Below are positions 35,566-45,334 of a stretch of DNA of 64,000 nt, in pieces. Made by a program: the position numbers and the translations under genes. Origin of the DNA: CAVQBP01 sp963710745 (lineage in GTDB: Bacteria; Bacteroidota; Ignavibacteria; Ignavibacteriales; Ignavibacteriaceae); the NCBI GenBank assembly GCA_963710745.1, contig CAVQBP010000024.1, forward strand, positions 62,001-126,000, given 5' to 3'. The first letter of the stretch is position 1, and each line of letters starts with the position of its first letter. Under the pieces are notes generated by a model that saw only the letters and a list, made by a program, of their open reading frames with translations, had not been told where the DNA came from and searched no databases.

Positions 35566-37545
35566 TTAATAACCTAATAATTCCAGAAGTCTTTTTTTAA
35601 ATCTTTCTTTAGGCAGGAAATTTTTCTCTAAATTTGAAGAAAATGGTAACGGCGTATCAAGACTTCCGCATCTCATAACCGGTGCATCCAGATATTCAAA
35701 ACAATTTTCTGCCAGCCATGCCGAAATTTCTCCTCCTATTCCGCCTGTTAAAGTATCTTCATGCAAAATAATTGCTTTACCGCATTTTTTTACCGATTCG
35801 AAAACTGAATCTTTATCCCATGGCAGAAGTGTTCGTAAATCAATTAAATCTGCTGATACAGATTTTAATTTGACAAGAATTTCTTTTGCCCAATGGACTC
35901 CCATCCCGTAAGTAATTATTGAAACATCATTGCCATCAAGAATTTTTTTAGCTTTGCCAATTTCGACAGTGTAATAATCATCCGGAATTTCTTCCGATAT
36001 TGATCTGTACAATACTTTTTGTTCAAAATACAAAACCGGATTAGGATCTTCTATCGAAGCATTAATCAGTCCTTTTGCATCATACGGAGAAGATGGATAA
36101 ACAATTTTTAAGCCCGGGGTATGGAAAAACCATGCTTCATTTGATTGTGAATGAAAAGGCCCGGCATTAACTCCCGCGCCGGTAGGCATTCTGATTACTA
36201 CATCAGCATTTTGACCCCAGCGATAATGAATTTTCGCAAGATTATTTACTACCTGGTTAAATCCGTCTGTAATAAAATCAGCGAACTGCATTTCAATAAG
36301 AGCTTTACCTCCGCCGATCGAATAACCAAGTCCTGTACCGATCACAGCAGATTCACATAATGGAGTGTTCCTGATTCTTTCAGCACCAAATTTTTTTAGA
36401 AAACCTTCGGTGACTTTAAATACTCCTCCATATTCACCAATATCCTGCCCCATAATAATTAGTTCAGGAAATTTTTCCAGATTCTGTTTAAGCCCATCCC
36501 GTAAAGCATCAACAAATCTTTTATTTGATTTGTTTCCAATACCCGGATTAATCACCGTCTGATTGAAAGGGAAATAAACATCGTATAACTCATTCCCGGA
36601 GGAAGGGATTATTTCATTTTCATTAACAGAAATTTCCCATTCATTATCTACTGTTGCTTTTATTTTTTCCCTGAAAGCATGAATTAATTCAAAATTAATT
36701 ATTCTTTCTTTTTTAAGGTATGCTTCATAATTCTTAAGCGGATCTTTTTCTGACCAATGTTCAATTAAATGCTTTGGCACATATTTAGTGCCTGAAGCTT
36801 CTTCATGCCCGCCCATCCTGAAAGTAACTGCTTCAATCAATACCGGGTGCGGGTTTTTTCTTATTTCTTCAGCATATCTTTTTATTGCAGAATAAACTTC
36901 CAGAATATTATTCCCATCAATTCTTACGGCTTCAATACCATACCCGGCACCTTTATCAATAAGCTGCTTGCATTTATACTGCTCATTTGTAGTTGTAGAT
37001 AGTGCATATTTATTATTTTCAATAATAAAAATTACCGGCAGATCCCATACCGAAGCTATATTAAGAGCTTCATGGAAGTCCCCTTCACTTGTTCCCCCCT
37101 CACCTGTAAATACCAATACAGCTTTTTTCTCGTTTTTAATTTTATGGTATAAAGCAATACCATCGGCTACACCTAGTTGTGCCCCAATATGTGAAATCAT
37201 CCCGACAATATGATGTTCTTTAGAGCCAAAATGAAATGAACGATCTCTTCCCTTCGTAAATCCATTATCCTTACCCTGGAATTGTGAAAATAATCTTCTT
37301 AAAGGAACATCTCTGGACGTGAATACTCCTAAATTTCTATGCATAGTAAGAATATATTCATCACCATATAAAGCATGAGTGCAGCCAACCGAAATCGCTT
37401 CCTGGCCAACACCTGAAAACCATTTGGATATTTTCCCCTGCCGGATCAGATTAACCATTTTTTCTTCTATTATCCGGGGAGTAAGTAAACCGACGTATAA
37501 TTGAAGTAATATATCTTCAGAAATATTTTTTCTGTCAAAATTCAT
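35566..37545 (-). CDS. 2-oxoacid dehydrogenase E1 component, alpha and beta subunits fused
   Basis: This 659-aa protein joins E1 alpha (residues about 1-330) and E1 beta (about 350-659). The thiamine motif is GEGGTSEGDFHEALN with IIENNKYALS. The alpha part also has GHEEASGTKYVP. The beta part shows GQDIGEYGGVFKVTEG, TPLCESAVIGTGLGYS and RMPTGAGVNAGPFHSQS. Fused E1 proteins of this kind act on branched-chain oxoacids or pyruvate in the E1-E2-E3 complex and release CO2. The E2 and E3 genes are not adjacent. The exact substrate is unresolved. Confidence 0.92.
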   Translation of the reverse strand: MNFDRKNISEDILLQLYVGLLTPRIIEEKMVNLIRQGKISKWFSGVGQEAISVGCTHALYGDEYILTMHRNLGVFTSRDVPLRRLFSQFQGKDNGFTKGRDRSFHFGSKEHHIVGMISHIGAQLGVADGIALYHKIKNEKKAVLVFTGEGGTSEGDFHEALNIASVWDLPVIFIIENNKYALSTTTNEQYKCKQLIDKGAGYGIEAVRIDGNNILEVYSAIKRYAEEIRKNPHPVLIEAVTFRMGGHEEASGTKYVPKHLIEHWSEKDPLKNYEAYLKKERIINFELIHAFREKIKATVDNEWEISVNENEIIPSSGNELYDVYFPFNQTVINPGIGNKSNKRFVDALRDGLKQNLEKFPELIIMGQDIGEYGGVFKVTEGFLKKFGAERIRNTPLCESAVIGTGLGYSIGGGKALIEMQFADFITDGFNQVVNNLAKIHYRWGQNADVVIRMPTGAGVNAGPFHSQSNEAWFFHTPGLKIVYPSSPYDAKGLINASIEDPNPVLYFEQKVLYRSISEEIPDDYYTVEIGKAKKILDGNDVSIITYGMGVHWAKEILVKLKSVSADLIDLRTLLPWDKDSVFESVKKCGKAIILHEDTLTGGIGGEISAWLAENCFEYLDAPVMRCGSLDTPLPFSSNLEKNFLPKERFKKRLLELLGY

Positions 37546-37681
37546 AAAATTAATTAATCTCTTTACATATAACCGAAAAAATTAGAGCATTATTACTTAA
37601 TTCACAAGGGATTACAATACATTGGAACTTGATTAGCTCATAAATTTTAGATATGTTAAAAAAGCATAACGGGGAATAAAA

Positions 37682-38953
37682 ATGAAAAAGTATTTTTACA
37701 TATTTATCCTTCTGTTCAATTTTGCTGCTAATGCACAATCGCAAGTTTATATCCTTTCAATCGACGGAACGATTAATCCTGCTGCCTCGGATTATATAGT
37801 AATGGGAATTAATAAAGCTAATGAAGAAAATGCTGAATGTATAATAGTTAAGCTGAATACTCCCGGAGGATTATTAAAATCTACCCGGGTAATTGTTTCT
37901 GAATTTCTGAGTTCGAAAGTTCCTGTAATAGTTTATGTAACGCCCGGAGGTGCACAAGCTGCCAGCGCGGGAGTATTTATTACTATGGCTGCCAATATCG
38001 CTGCAATGGCTCCGGGAACAAACATAGGTGCTGCACATCCGGTAAGTTCGCAAGGGCAAATGGATTCCACTATGTCCGAGAAAGTTACAAATGACGCCGC
38101 TGCTTTTATAAGAACTATAAGCGAAAAAAGAAAAAGAAATATTAAATGGGCTGAAGAAGCTGTGCGCGAAAGTGTCTCTATAACAGAAAATGAAGCCGTA
38201 AAGAAAAATGTTGTTAACTTAATAGCAAAGAATATCCCCGACCTGTTAGAAAAAATTAATGGTGAAAAAGTAGAAACTTCGGACGGAGAAAAAATATTAA
38301 ATACTGAGAATGTTAAAATCGTTGATTATGATATGAATTTTTCTCAGAAGCTTTTAAATGTTTTAAGTGATCCTAACATTTCTTATATACTTTTTATGCT
38401 TGGTTTATATGGATTGCTGTTTGAAATTTTCAGTCCCGGTGCAATTTTCCCCGGTGTTATTGGGGGTATTTGTATAATACTCGCTTTTTATGCAATGCAT
38501 ACACTGCCAATTAATTATGCCGGATTAGCTTTAATAATTTTTGCGGTTATTTTGTTTGTCCTTGAAATTAAAATTGTGAGTCATGGTATACTTATGCTTG
38601 GGGGGATAATATCATTAATTCTCGGCTCCATAATGTTAATAGATGTTAAATCAATGTGGGGTGTACTTAAAATTTCCTGGGAAGCAATTGCAATGATTGT
38701 GACTATAACAATTCTCTTCTTTTTTGTAATTGTAGGACTCGGAATAAAAGCTCAAAGGAAGAAACCCTCAACCGGAGAAGAAGGGATAGTTGGTGAATTC
38801 GGTAAAGCAATTTCGGATTTAAATCCAAATGGATTGGTCAGAGTTCATGGAGAAATCTGGGATGCAGAAACTTCCGATGCCAAAATTGAAACAGGAAGCA
38901 GGATCGTGGTAGAACAAGTTAATAAACTAAAATTAAAAGTAAAAAAAGTTTAG
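37682..38953 (+). CDS. NfeD-family membrane serine protease (ClpP-like plus NfeD domain)
   Basis: This 423-aa protein has a signal peptide (MKKYFYIFILLFNFAANAQ). A ClpP-like domain (20-205) has NTPGGLL, the nucleophile serine in AQAASAGVFI, and the catalytic-dyad lysine expected in or near SEKVTNDAAAF. About four to five membrane helices follow (240-355), and then an OB-fold NfeD domain (VGEFGKAISDLNPNGLVRVHG). Such proteases cleave the C-terminus of partner stomatins. A slipin gene follows after 18 bases, the classical nfeD-slipin operon involved in membrane microdomain quality control. Confidence 0.93.
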   Translation: MKKYFYIFILLFNFAANAQSQVYILSIDGTINPAASDYIVMGINKANEENAECIIVKLNTPGGLLKSTRVIVSEFLSSKVPVIVYVTPGGAQAASAGVFITMAANIAAMAPGTNIGAAHPVSSQGQMDSTMSEKVTNDAAAFIRTISEKRKRNIKWAEEAVRESVSITENEAVKKNVVNLIAKNIPDLLEKINGEKVETSDGEKILNTENVKIVDYDMNFSQKLLNVLSDPNISYILFMLGLYGLLFEIFSPGAIFPGVIGGICIILAFYAMHTLPINYAGLALIIFAVILFVLEIKIVSHGILMLGGIISLILGSIMLIDVKSMWGVLKISWEAIAMIVTITILFFFVIVGLGIKAQRKKPSTGEEGIVGEFGKAISDLNPNGLVRVHGEIWDAETSDAKIETGSRIVVEQVNKLKLKVKKV

Positions 38954-38971
38954 TAATTAAGGAGAATTAAA

Positions 38972-39742
38972 ATGGAATTCATATCAACTTTTGCTGCTGT
39001 TATTATAATATTTGTTATTATGGTTCTTGCCAGCTCAATCAGGATACTAAAAGAATACGAAAGAGCTGTCGTTTTCAGAATAGGGAGACTTATCGGAGCA
39101 AAAGGACCCGGATTAGTAATTCTAATTCCGGTAATTGATAAAATGGTTAGAGTAAGTCTTAGAACTATAGTTATGGATGTTCCGCCCCAGGATATCATAA
39201 CAAAAGATAATGTTTCCCTGAAGGTTAATGCGGTAGTTTATTTCAGGATCGTTCAGGCTGCCAAAGTGGTAGTGGAAGTTGAAGATTTTTATTCGGCTAC
39301 TTCCCAAATTTCTCAAACAACGTTACGCAGTATAATTGGGCAATCAACACTTGATGAACTGTTATCGGAAAGGGAAAAAATAAATAAGGAACTTCAACAA
39401 ATAATAGATGAACAAACCGAACCCTGGGGAGTAAAAGTAACCGTTGTAGAAGTTAAGCAGGTTGATCTGCCTGTAGAAATGCAGAGAGCTATTGCAATTC
39501 AGGCGCAGGCTGAAAGAGAAAGGCGTGCTAAAATTATTAATGCCGAAGGAGAATTTCAGGCAAGCCAGAAACTTTCTGAAGCGGCTGCCGTAATCGGTAA
39601 ATTCCCCGTTGCAATTCAGCTTCGGTTTCTGCAAACGTTAACCGAGATTTCATCGGATAAAAATTCAACAATAATATTTCCTATACCTATTGATCTGCTT
39701 AAACCGTTTATGGAAAAATTAGGAGCTGATAAAAAGGAATAA
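38972..39742 (+). CDS. Slipin (stomatin-like SPFH/band 7 protein)
   Basis: This 256-aa protein has an N-terminal membrane anchor (TFAAVIIIFVIMVLASSI). The SPFH domain (25-200) includes YERAVVFRIGRLIGAKGPGL and QTTLRSIIGQSTLDELLSER. An alanine/glutamate-rich helix follows (QAQAERERRAKIINAEGEFQ). Slipins oligomerise at the inner membrane and are substrates or partners of NfeD proteases. GGAGAA forms the ribosome site right after the nfeD stop. The operon is well conserved in bacteria and archaea. Confidence 0.94.
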   Translation: MEFISTFAAVIIIFVIMVLASSIRILKEYERAVVFRIGRLIGAKGPGLVILIPVIDKMVRVSLRTIVMDVPPQDIITKDNVSLKVNAVVYFRIVQAAKVVVEVEDFYSATSQISQTTLRSIIGQSTLDELLSEREKINKELQQIIDEQTEPWGVKVTVVEVKQVDLPVEMQRAIAIQAQAERERRAKIINAEGEFQASQKLSEAAAVIGKFPVAIQLRFLQTLTEISSDKNSTIIFPIPIDLLKPFMEKLGADKKE

Positions 39743-39943
39743 ATAAAATTACAAAGGTCCTGCTTTAGTAATTATACTGTGATTAGACTCATATAAAAGT
39801 AACCTGTGATTTTAACTTCCTGCGAATAATATTCTTTCCTTTCTGAAATATATTCAGAGATGACTCGCCGGTTTTTATGATTAAGCTGGATCGACATGCT
39901 TTCATATCTTATTATTGATTAAAATCCCGATACAATATTAAGT

Positions 39944-39958
39944 TGGCATAAGCATTGC
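39944..39958 (+). promoter_or_regulatory. Candidate sigma54 (RpoN) promoter
   Basis: TGGCATAAGCATTGC matches the -24/-12 consensus TGGCACGnnnnTTGC with the GG and GC doublets exactly ten bases apart. It lies 82 bases upstream of the small exported protein at 40040, in a 297-base spacer with no gene. No enhancer site or bEBP gene was identified in the window. A chance match is possible. Confidence 0.45.
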
Positions 39959-40039
39959 CTTATTAGAATTGAATGTAAATAATCTAGTTATCGATGTCAC
40001 AGGCATAGATAGATAAGTGTTATAATCAAAGGAGGCATT

Positions 40040-40450
40040 ATGTTTAGAACTTTAAAGGAATTGTTTTCATCATCAATATTTGTATTTGCATTCTTTTTAG
40101 CTTCAAATTTTACTCTGGCTCATTTCAATAGTGCAACCGGCAGCAAAATAAATTTGCCGCAAAATGATGACTTCGCTGCAAAACATGCAAAAGATCTGCA
40201 AAACCGCCTTGGCTTAACGAATGACCAAACTTCTCAAGTTGCCAATATTTTAGCTGATTATAAAAATAACGTTTTGAATAATAACCAGAATGATCCCAAT
40301 ACTGGTAATTCAATTAATCCGCAGCAGGCTGCAAATGATGAAATTATCAAACTGCTGGATGAGAGTGAAAAAGCTGCTTTTGCTCAAATGGAAAATGAAT
40401 GGTGGACAAATATAAATCAGGATATTGGTGCAGTAAACGGTAGAAATTGA
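40040..40450 (+). CDS. Small exported Spy/CpxP-like protein
   Basis: This 136-aa protein has a signal peptide (SSSIFVFAFFLASNFTLAH). The mature region is helical, with LQNRLGLTNDQTSQVANIL, close to the LTxxQ pattern of Spy/CpxP stress chaperones, and a Gln/Asn-rich linker. Spy-like proteins bind unfolded periplasmic proteins, and the homology here is weak. It has an ideal ribosome site (AAAGGAGG at 40028-40035), a possible sigma54 promoter and a strong terminator, so it is a single-gene unit that could be highly expressed. Confidence 0.7.
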   Translation: MFRTLKELFSSSIFVFAFFLASNFTLAHFNSATGSKINLPQNDDFAAKHAKDLQNRLGLTNDQTSQVANILADYKNNVLNNNQNDPNTGNSINPQQAANDEIIKLLDESEKAAFAQMENEWWTNINQDIGAVNGRN

Positions 40451-40484
40451 CACATAATTTTAAAAACCTATCCCGATACCCTCT

Positions 40485-40520
40485 AAGCATATTAAGAGGC
40501 TGGGTACTCTTAATATGCTT
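40485..40520 (+). terminator. Rho-independent terminator after the Spy-like gene
   Basis: A 14-base perfect stem (AAGCATATTAAGAG at 40485-40498, CTCTTAATATGCTT at 40507-40520) with an 8-base loop is followed by TCCTTTTTTA on the plus strand. It lies 35 bases after the stop codon. There is no T run on the minus side, so it serves the plus strand. Confidence 0.85.
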
Positions 40521-40571
40521 TCCTTTTTTATAAACCAATTTCTGTTTTTTCCAAAAATAAATCCAAAGAAT

Positions 40572-43373
40572 TTAATTAAGGTATTCTTTTAAATATTTTC
40601 CAGTCCAGGACTTTTCGTTCATAATTATTTCTTCCGGGGTTCCTTCTGCAACAATTTCACCCCCCTTTTCCCCGGCTTCAGGACCAAGATCAATAATATG
40701 ATCAGCACATTTAATTACTTCAAGGTTATGTTCAATAATTACAATTGAATTCCCCCGCTGCAATAAAAGATTGAAACAATCAAGTAATTTTGATATGTCG
40801 TCAAAATGGAGTCCCGTAGTCGGTTCATCAAAAATAAAAAGTGTATGCTTTCTTTCTCTTTGAGAAGTAAGATGGGAAGCAAGCTTTATTCTTTGAGCTT
40901 CACCTCCGGAAAGTGTATTGGACGGCTGACCAAGTTTGATATATCCCAATCCAACATCAGAAAGTACCTGGATATATTTGACTATCTTGTCATTTCCTTC
41001 AAAAAATTCCAGGGCTTCCTCTACGGTCATATCGAGAACATCAACCATGTTTTTACCGCGGTAAGTAATTTCTCTAATTTCTTTTTTGAAGCGTGTTCCT
41101 TTACAATCTTCACATTCCAGATAAAGATCTGCCAGAAACTGCATTTCAACTTTTATATAACCATCGCCGGAGCAGGTTTCGCATCTTCCCCCGGGAACGT
41201 TAAAAGAAAAATATCCGGGTTTATAACCTCTTGCTCTAGCCTGATGTGTTGAAGCAAAAAGCTCACGGATTTGTTCATAAGCTTTTATATAGCTTATAGG
41301 ATTTGATCTGGGAGTCTTGCCAATCGGCGATTGATCTACAATTTCAATCTCGTCTATGTATTCAGCACCTTTAATATCACTGAACGAACCTATTTTAGAA
41401 GGCCCTTTTCCTAAATATTTAGCAAGACCTCCATAAAAGATATCATGAATTAGTGTACTCTTGCCGGAACCGCTGACACCGGTAATTACAACAAATTTAT
41501 TCAGCGGAACTTCAACATTAATATTTTTTAAATTGTGTTCACTTGCACCTTCAATTAATATTGATTTTGTTTTTTTTGTATTCCTTTTTTTCGGGACAGG
41601 TATATTTAGCTTGCCGGTCAAGTACTTGCCCGTTAGTGAGTTCTCGTTCTTTATGATATCGTTATATGAACCCATCCCGATTATTTCGCCTCCTTCAATG
41701 CCGGCTTTCGGTCCCATATCCACAAGGATATCAGCTTCTTTCATCATTTGAGGATCATGCTCAACAACAAGAACCGTATTTCCAATATCTCTTAGATTCT
41801 TCAGTAAATTTATAAGCTTGAAATTATCTCTCGGATGAAGCCCTATGCTTGGTTCATCCAGGACATATAATGTTCCTACCAACGAAGAACCTAAAGATGT
41901 TGCAAGGTTTATCCTTTGTGTTTCCCCGCCCGATAAAGTGCTGCTCAACCTGTCAAGCGTTAAATATCCGATACCAACGTTATTCAGGAAAGATAATCTT
42001 TTTATTATCTCTATTAATATTCGTTCTCCAACCTTCATATCATATTCAGAGAGATGCAGATCTTCAAAAAACTTTAATGAATGTTCAATTGGAATTTTAA
42101 CAACATCATAGATAGATTTTCCGTTTATTTTTACCTGAAGAGCTTCCCTTCTTAATCTGCTGCCTTTGCATGCAGTACAGGTAGAATAACCTCTGTATCT
42201 GCTGAGTAAAATTCTTATATGCATTTTGTAGGTTTTGCTTTCCAGCTTTTCAAAGAATTTATCTATTCCTTTGTAATCGCCAAAACCTTTTCTTACTAAG
42301 TCTAGCTGTGCATTTGTTAAATTTTTAAAAGGTATATTGATAGGAACCCTGTACTCTTTTGCATTTTTAACCAGGTCGCGTAAATAGCTGCTGTATTTTG
42401 TTGTTCTCCAGGGAGCAATAGCTCCATCAACAATTGACAAATTAGGATTAGGAACAACTAAGTCCATATCTATGCCGATTGTTTTACTAAAACCCTGGCA
42501 GACCGGGCATGCACCAAAAGGATTATTGAACGAAAAGAATCTTGGCTCTGGTTCTTCATATCTTATCCCGCAGCATTCATAAAATTTATTAAATTCTTTC
42601 TCTTCTCCTGTATCTGCATTAATTAAGATAATTCTATTTTCACCTTCTTTGAAAGTAATTTCAATAGAATCCGATAACCGTTCCCTGACCTCCCCCTTAT
42701 TTACTTTAAATCTTTCAACTACAATTCTTACATCATCTTTTTTACCCGGAAGTTTATTTTCTTCATTAAGATCTATCATCTGTTTATTAAAATATATTCT
42801 GAAGAAGCCGCGCTTTTTTAAAAGTTCTATTTCATCCCTAACTGCTGTTCCTTCATGAACATGCAGCGGAAATGTTAAATAGTATTTAGTTCCAGCCGGC
42901 TGTTCTTCAAGCCAGTAAGATACAGTCGCTGTAGTAGCTTTTTTAACTTCCTTGCCGCATTGAAAACAGATAGTTTTACCAACTCTGGCAAAAAGGAGTC
43001 TTAAATAATCATAGACCTCTGTAGTTGTACCTACAGTAGAGCGGGTATTTCTTGCACCGGTTTTTTGTTCTATTGCGACTGCCGGACTTATACCCTGAAT
43101 AAAATCAATATCAGGTTTATTCATTCTTTCCAGAAACTGCCTTGCATATGCAGACAGGCTTTCTACATATCTCCTCTGTCCTTCCGCATAAATAGTATCA
43201 AAAACCAGGGAAGATTTTCCGCTTCCGCTTACACCGGTAAAAACCACTAATTTATTTCTTGGGATTTCAAAACTTAAATTTTTTAAGTTATGTTCTTTTG
43301 CACCTTTAACAACAATCTTTTTTTCTTTATTGATATTATTTTTTCTTATTTTCGAAGAGTCTTCTATATACAT
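40572..43373 (-). CDS. uvrA: Excinuclease ABC subunit A
   Basis: This 933-aa protein is of UvrA size. It has two ABC ATPase modules with Walker A GVSGSGKSSLVFDT (near residue 48) and GVSGSGKSTLIHD (near 630). Signature motifs are TLSGGETQRINLA and TLSGGEAQRIKLA. Zinc cysteine pairs include CFQCG, CPVC and CETCSGDG. UvrA recognises bulky DNA damage and loads UvrB for nucleotide excision repair. It is the last gene of a minus-strand group after the Mla genes, 164 bases downstream of mlaD. Confidence 0.97.
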   Translation of the reverse strand: MYIEDSSKIRKNNINKEKKIVVKGAKEHNLKNLSFEIPRNKLVVFTGVSGSGKSSLVFDTIYAEGQRRYVESLSAYARQFLERMNKPDIDFIQGISPAVAIEQKTGARNTRSTVGTTTEVYDYLRLLFARVGKTICFQCGKEVKKATTATVSYWLEEQPAGTKYYLTFPLHVHEGTAVRDEIELLKKRGFFRIYFNKQMIDLNEENKLPGKKDDVRIVVERFKVNKGEVRERLSDSIEITFKEGENRIILINADTGEEKEFNKFYECCGIRYEEPEPRFFSFNNPFGACPVCQGFSKTIGIDMDLVVPNPNLSIVDGAIAPWRTTKYSSYLRDLVKNAKEYRVPINIPFKNLTNAQLDLVRKGFGDYKGIDKFFEKLESKTYKMHIRILLSRYRGYSTCTACKGSRLRREALQVKINGKSIYDVVKIPIEHSLKFFEDLHLSEYDMKVGERILIEIIKRLSFLNNVGIGYLTLDRLSSTLSGGETQRINLATSLGSSLVGTLYVLDEPSIGLHPRDNFKLINLLKNLRDIGNTVLVVEHDPQMMKEADILVDMGPKAGIEGGEIIGMGSYNDIIKNENSLTGKYLTGKLNIPVPKKRNTKKTKSILIEGASEHNLKNINVEVPLNKFVVITGVSGSGKSTLIHDIFYGGLAKYLGKGPSKIGSFSDIKGAEYIDEIEIVDQSPIGKTPRSNPISYIKAYEQIRELFASTHQARARGYKPGYFSFNVPGGRCETCSGDGYIKVEMQFLADLYLECEDCKGTRFKKEIREITYRGKNMVDVLDMTVEEALEFFEGNDKIVKYIQVLSDVGLGYIKLGQPSNTLSGGEAQRIKLASHLTSQRERKHTLFIFDEPTTGLHFDDISKLLDCFNLLLQRGNSIVIIEHNLEVIKCADHIIDLGPEAGEKGGEIVAEGTPEEIIMNEKSWTGKYLKEYLN

Positions 43374-43497
43374 ATCATTTTATCTCAATTTGGTCAAATT
43401 TAAAACGGTAATTTACTAAATATTAGAATACTAAAGAGGAGAAAATTCGGGTAGCTTTTAAGAAAGGACACTTGATTCTCGGTAATTTTTCAGTATT

Positions 43498-43520
43498 ATC
43501 AAGTATCGATATCAAGTATC
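43498..43520. repeat. Direct repeat ATCAAGTATC
   Basis: ATCAAGTATC occurs at 43498-43507 and 43511-43520, three bases apart, in the spacer between mlaD and uvrA. Simple intergenic repeat, no coding content. Confidence 0.55.
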
Positions 43521-43537
43521 CAGTAACTAAAAATCTT

Positions 43538-44566
43538 TTATTTTTTTGACTGCAGGCTTTTAAGTACCTCAATCTTCCGGTCAATCAATTCTATCTTTTG
43601 ATCAAGTTCTTTCATTTTTGAATTGATTTCATCCTCATAAGGAGCTTTGTCCCAATAACCTCTTTCTTCAAAATAACCTTTAAAGAGCCAGTTATGTTTT
43701 AAAGCTTCCATATTTTCAGCTAATCTTGAAGCAGCAAGCTTGGCTTCGGAAGTCATTTTTTCAATATTATTTATTGTTTTAGTAAAAACGGTATCGTACC
43801 TTGTTTTATCAACTAACATAGCTCCCATAACACCTTTTCCCTGTTTGACTCCTGAAATAATTGTATCAAGATCCACAACAACATTATCAACATTGTTAAT
43901 TACTGATTTGATTCCTGCGCCTAATTCCTTAAAAACAGATGTTAATTGATTAACCTGTATTGTTATGGATCTTAAACTTGTATCAGCACTTTCAGTAAGT
44001 TTCGCTGCATTATTATAAAGTTCATTATCCACTAATAGTTTGCCAATAGAGCCTTCACCCCGGTTAACCCTTGCAACAATTTCAGAAAGATCTTTGGTCA
44101 TATCTTTGGTATATTTCATTACTCCCTGAGTTTCTTCAATAATGGCAGAAATACTCATCGGTTCTTTGGATTTAACGGTACCACCGTCTTTTACTTCTTC
44201 GGCAGTGGCACTGCCTACGGTTAAAACAACAACTTTATTCCCCACAAGTCCTTCTGTTTCTATTGAAGCTTTTGTATCTGTTCTGATAAAATTGTGGATA
44301 TCTTCTTTTAGGTTCATTGTAACTTCAACCCTGCCCGTTGTATCATTCACAATTTCTACATCACTAACAGCGCCTACATCTATGCCGCTTAGTCTTACTG
44401 TAGCCCCGTTTCTCAGCCCCTGAATATCTTTAAAATATGCTTTAACCGAAAATGTTGAACTAAAAAGTGCTTGTTTTCTTCCGATTAAAAAAATGCCAAT
44501 AACCAGAATAGCTATCCCCACAAAAATAAAAAGTCCGACTTTAGCGGTTGAAATTTTTTTAGCCAT
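43538..44566 (-). CDS. mlaD: MlaD-family MCE domain lipid transport protein
   Basis: This 342-aa protein has an N-terminal membrane anchor (VGLFIFVGIAILVIGIFLIG). The MCE domain (about 35-120) has YFKDIQGLRNGATVRLSGID and VGNKVVVLTVG. A long helical C-terminus ends in a coiled coil (MKELDQKIELIDRKIEVL). MCE proteins form hexameric rings that pass phospholipids between inner and outer membranes. It follows the MlaF ATPase by 9 bases, giving the usual E-F-D order. Confidence 0.93.
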   Translation of the reverse strand: MAKKISTAKVGLFIFVGIAILVIGIFLIGRKQALFSSTFSVKAYFKDIQGLRNGATVRLSGIDVGAVSDVEIVNDTTGRVEVTMNLKEDIHNFIRTDTKASIETEGLVGNKVVVLTVGSATAEEVKDGGTVKSKEPMSISAIIEETQGVMKYTKDMTKDLSEIVARVNRGEGSIGKLLVDNELYNNAAKLTESADTSLRSITIQVNQLTSVFKELGAGIKSVINNVDNVVVDLDTIISGVKQGKGVMGAMLVDKTRYDTVFTKTINNIEKMTSEAKLAASRLAENMEALKHNWLFKGYFEERGYWDKAPYEDEINSKMKELDQKIELIDRKIEVLKSLQSKK

Positions 44567-44575
44567 CCTTACTCC

Positions 44576-45334
44576 TTATTTTCCTGAGTTTTCAGGATTA
44601 TTAGATTCTAAAACTTCATTACTAAAAAATTCCTTCAGGAACTCATCATTTGAAGTGACCAATTGTTTTATATTACCCTCGAAAAATATTTTAGCATCCT
44701 TAATAACTACAGCTCTGTCTGCAACAATCTGGGCACATGCCAGATCATGAGTAACAACTACAGAAGTAGCGTCAATATTTTCTTCCAGTTCAATAATTAA
44801 ATGACTTATCTCCTTGGAAGTAATGGGATCAAGGCCTGTTGTTGGTTCATCATATAAGATTAGTCTTGGTTCGGTAATTATTGTCCTTGCCAAACCAATC
44901 CGCTTTTTCATACCACCCGAAAGTTCAGCGGGCATTTTATCAATTGCTTCTTCAAGTGATACTTTTTTTAAAACATCATGAATTTTTTCATCAATTTCAT
45001 TTTCAGAGAAATCAAAATTTCTAATCAGCGGGAATTCAAGATTTTCCCTCACACTCATTGAATCATATAAAGCTGCACCTTGAAACAGAAATCCTATATG
45101 CTTCCTCAATTCATTTAGTTCTTTTGTTGAATATTTAAGAATATTTTTGTCTTCGATTATTATTTCTCCGGCATCCGGTATCATTAAACCTACAATGCAT
45201 TTTAGCAACACACTCTTGCCGGTACCGCTTCGACCAAACACTACTGTATTTTCTTTTTTTGGAATATTCATTGAAACATTATCCAAAACAACATTATCTC
45301 CGAATGATTTCGAGAGATTTTTAATTTCAATCAT
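44576..45334 (-). CDS. mlaF: MlaF-type ABC transporter ATP-binding protein
   Basis: The frame is open to 45382. The ATG at 45334 (MIEIKNLSKSFG) overlaps the mlaE stop as ATGA, the classic sign of translational coupling, and starts exactly at the domain, so 252 aa is preferred. Walker A is FGRSGTGKSVLL, the signature ELSGGMKKRIGLARTI, and Walker B LILYDEPTTGLDP. It powers phospholipid transport by the Mla complex at the inner membrane. Confidence 0.93.
   Translation of the reverse strand: MIEIKNLSKSFGDNVVLDNVSMNIPKKENTVVFGRSGTGKSVLLKCIVGLMIPDAGEIIIEDKNILKYSTKELNELRKHIGFLFQGAALYDSMSVRENLEFPLIRNFDFSENEIDEKIHDVLKKVSLEEAIDKMPAELSGGMKKRIGLARTIITEPRLILYDEPTTGLDPITSKEISHLIIELEENIDATSVVVTHDLACAQIVADRAVVIKDAKIFFEGNIKQLVTSNDEFLKEFFSNEVLESNNPENSGK

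Noticed and set aside
39122..39634. Minus-strand frames inside the slipin gene
   Set aside because: Shadows of a strongly conserved SPFH protein.
40806..41252. 148-codon plus-strand frame opposite uvrA, and other plus-strand frames through 43250
   Set aside because: They lie entirely antisense to clearly coding uvrA and have compositions typical of mirror frames, with no recognisable domain.
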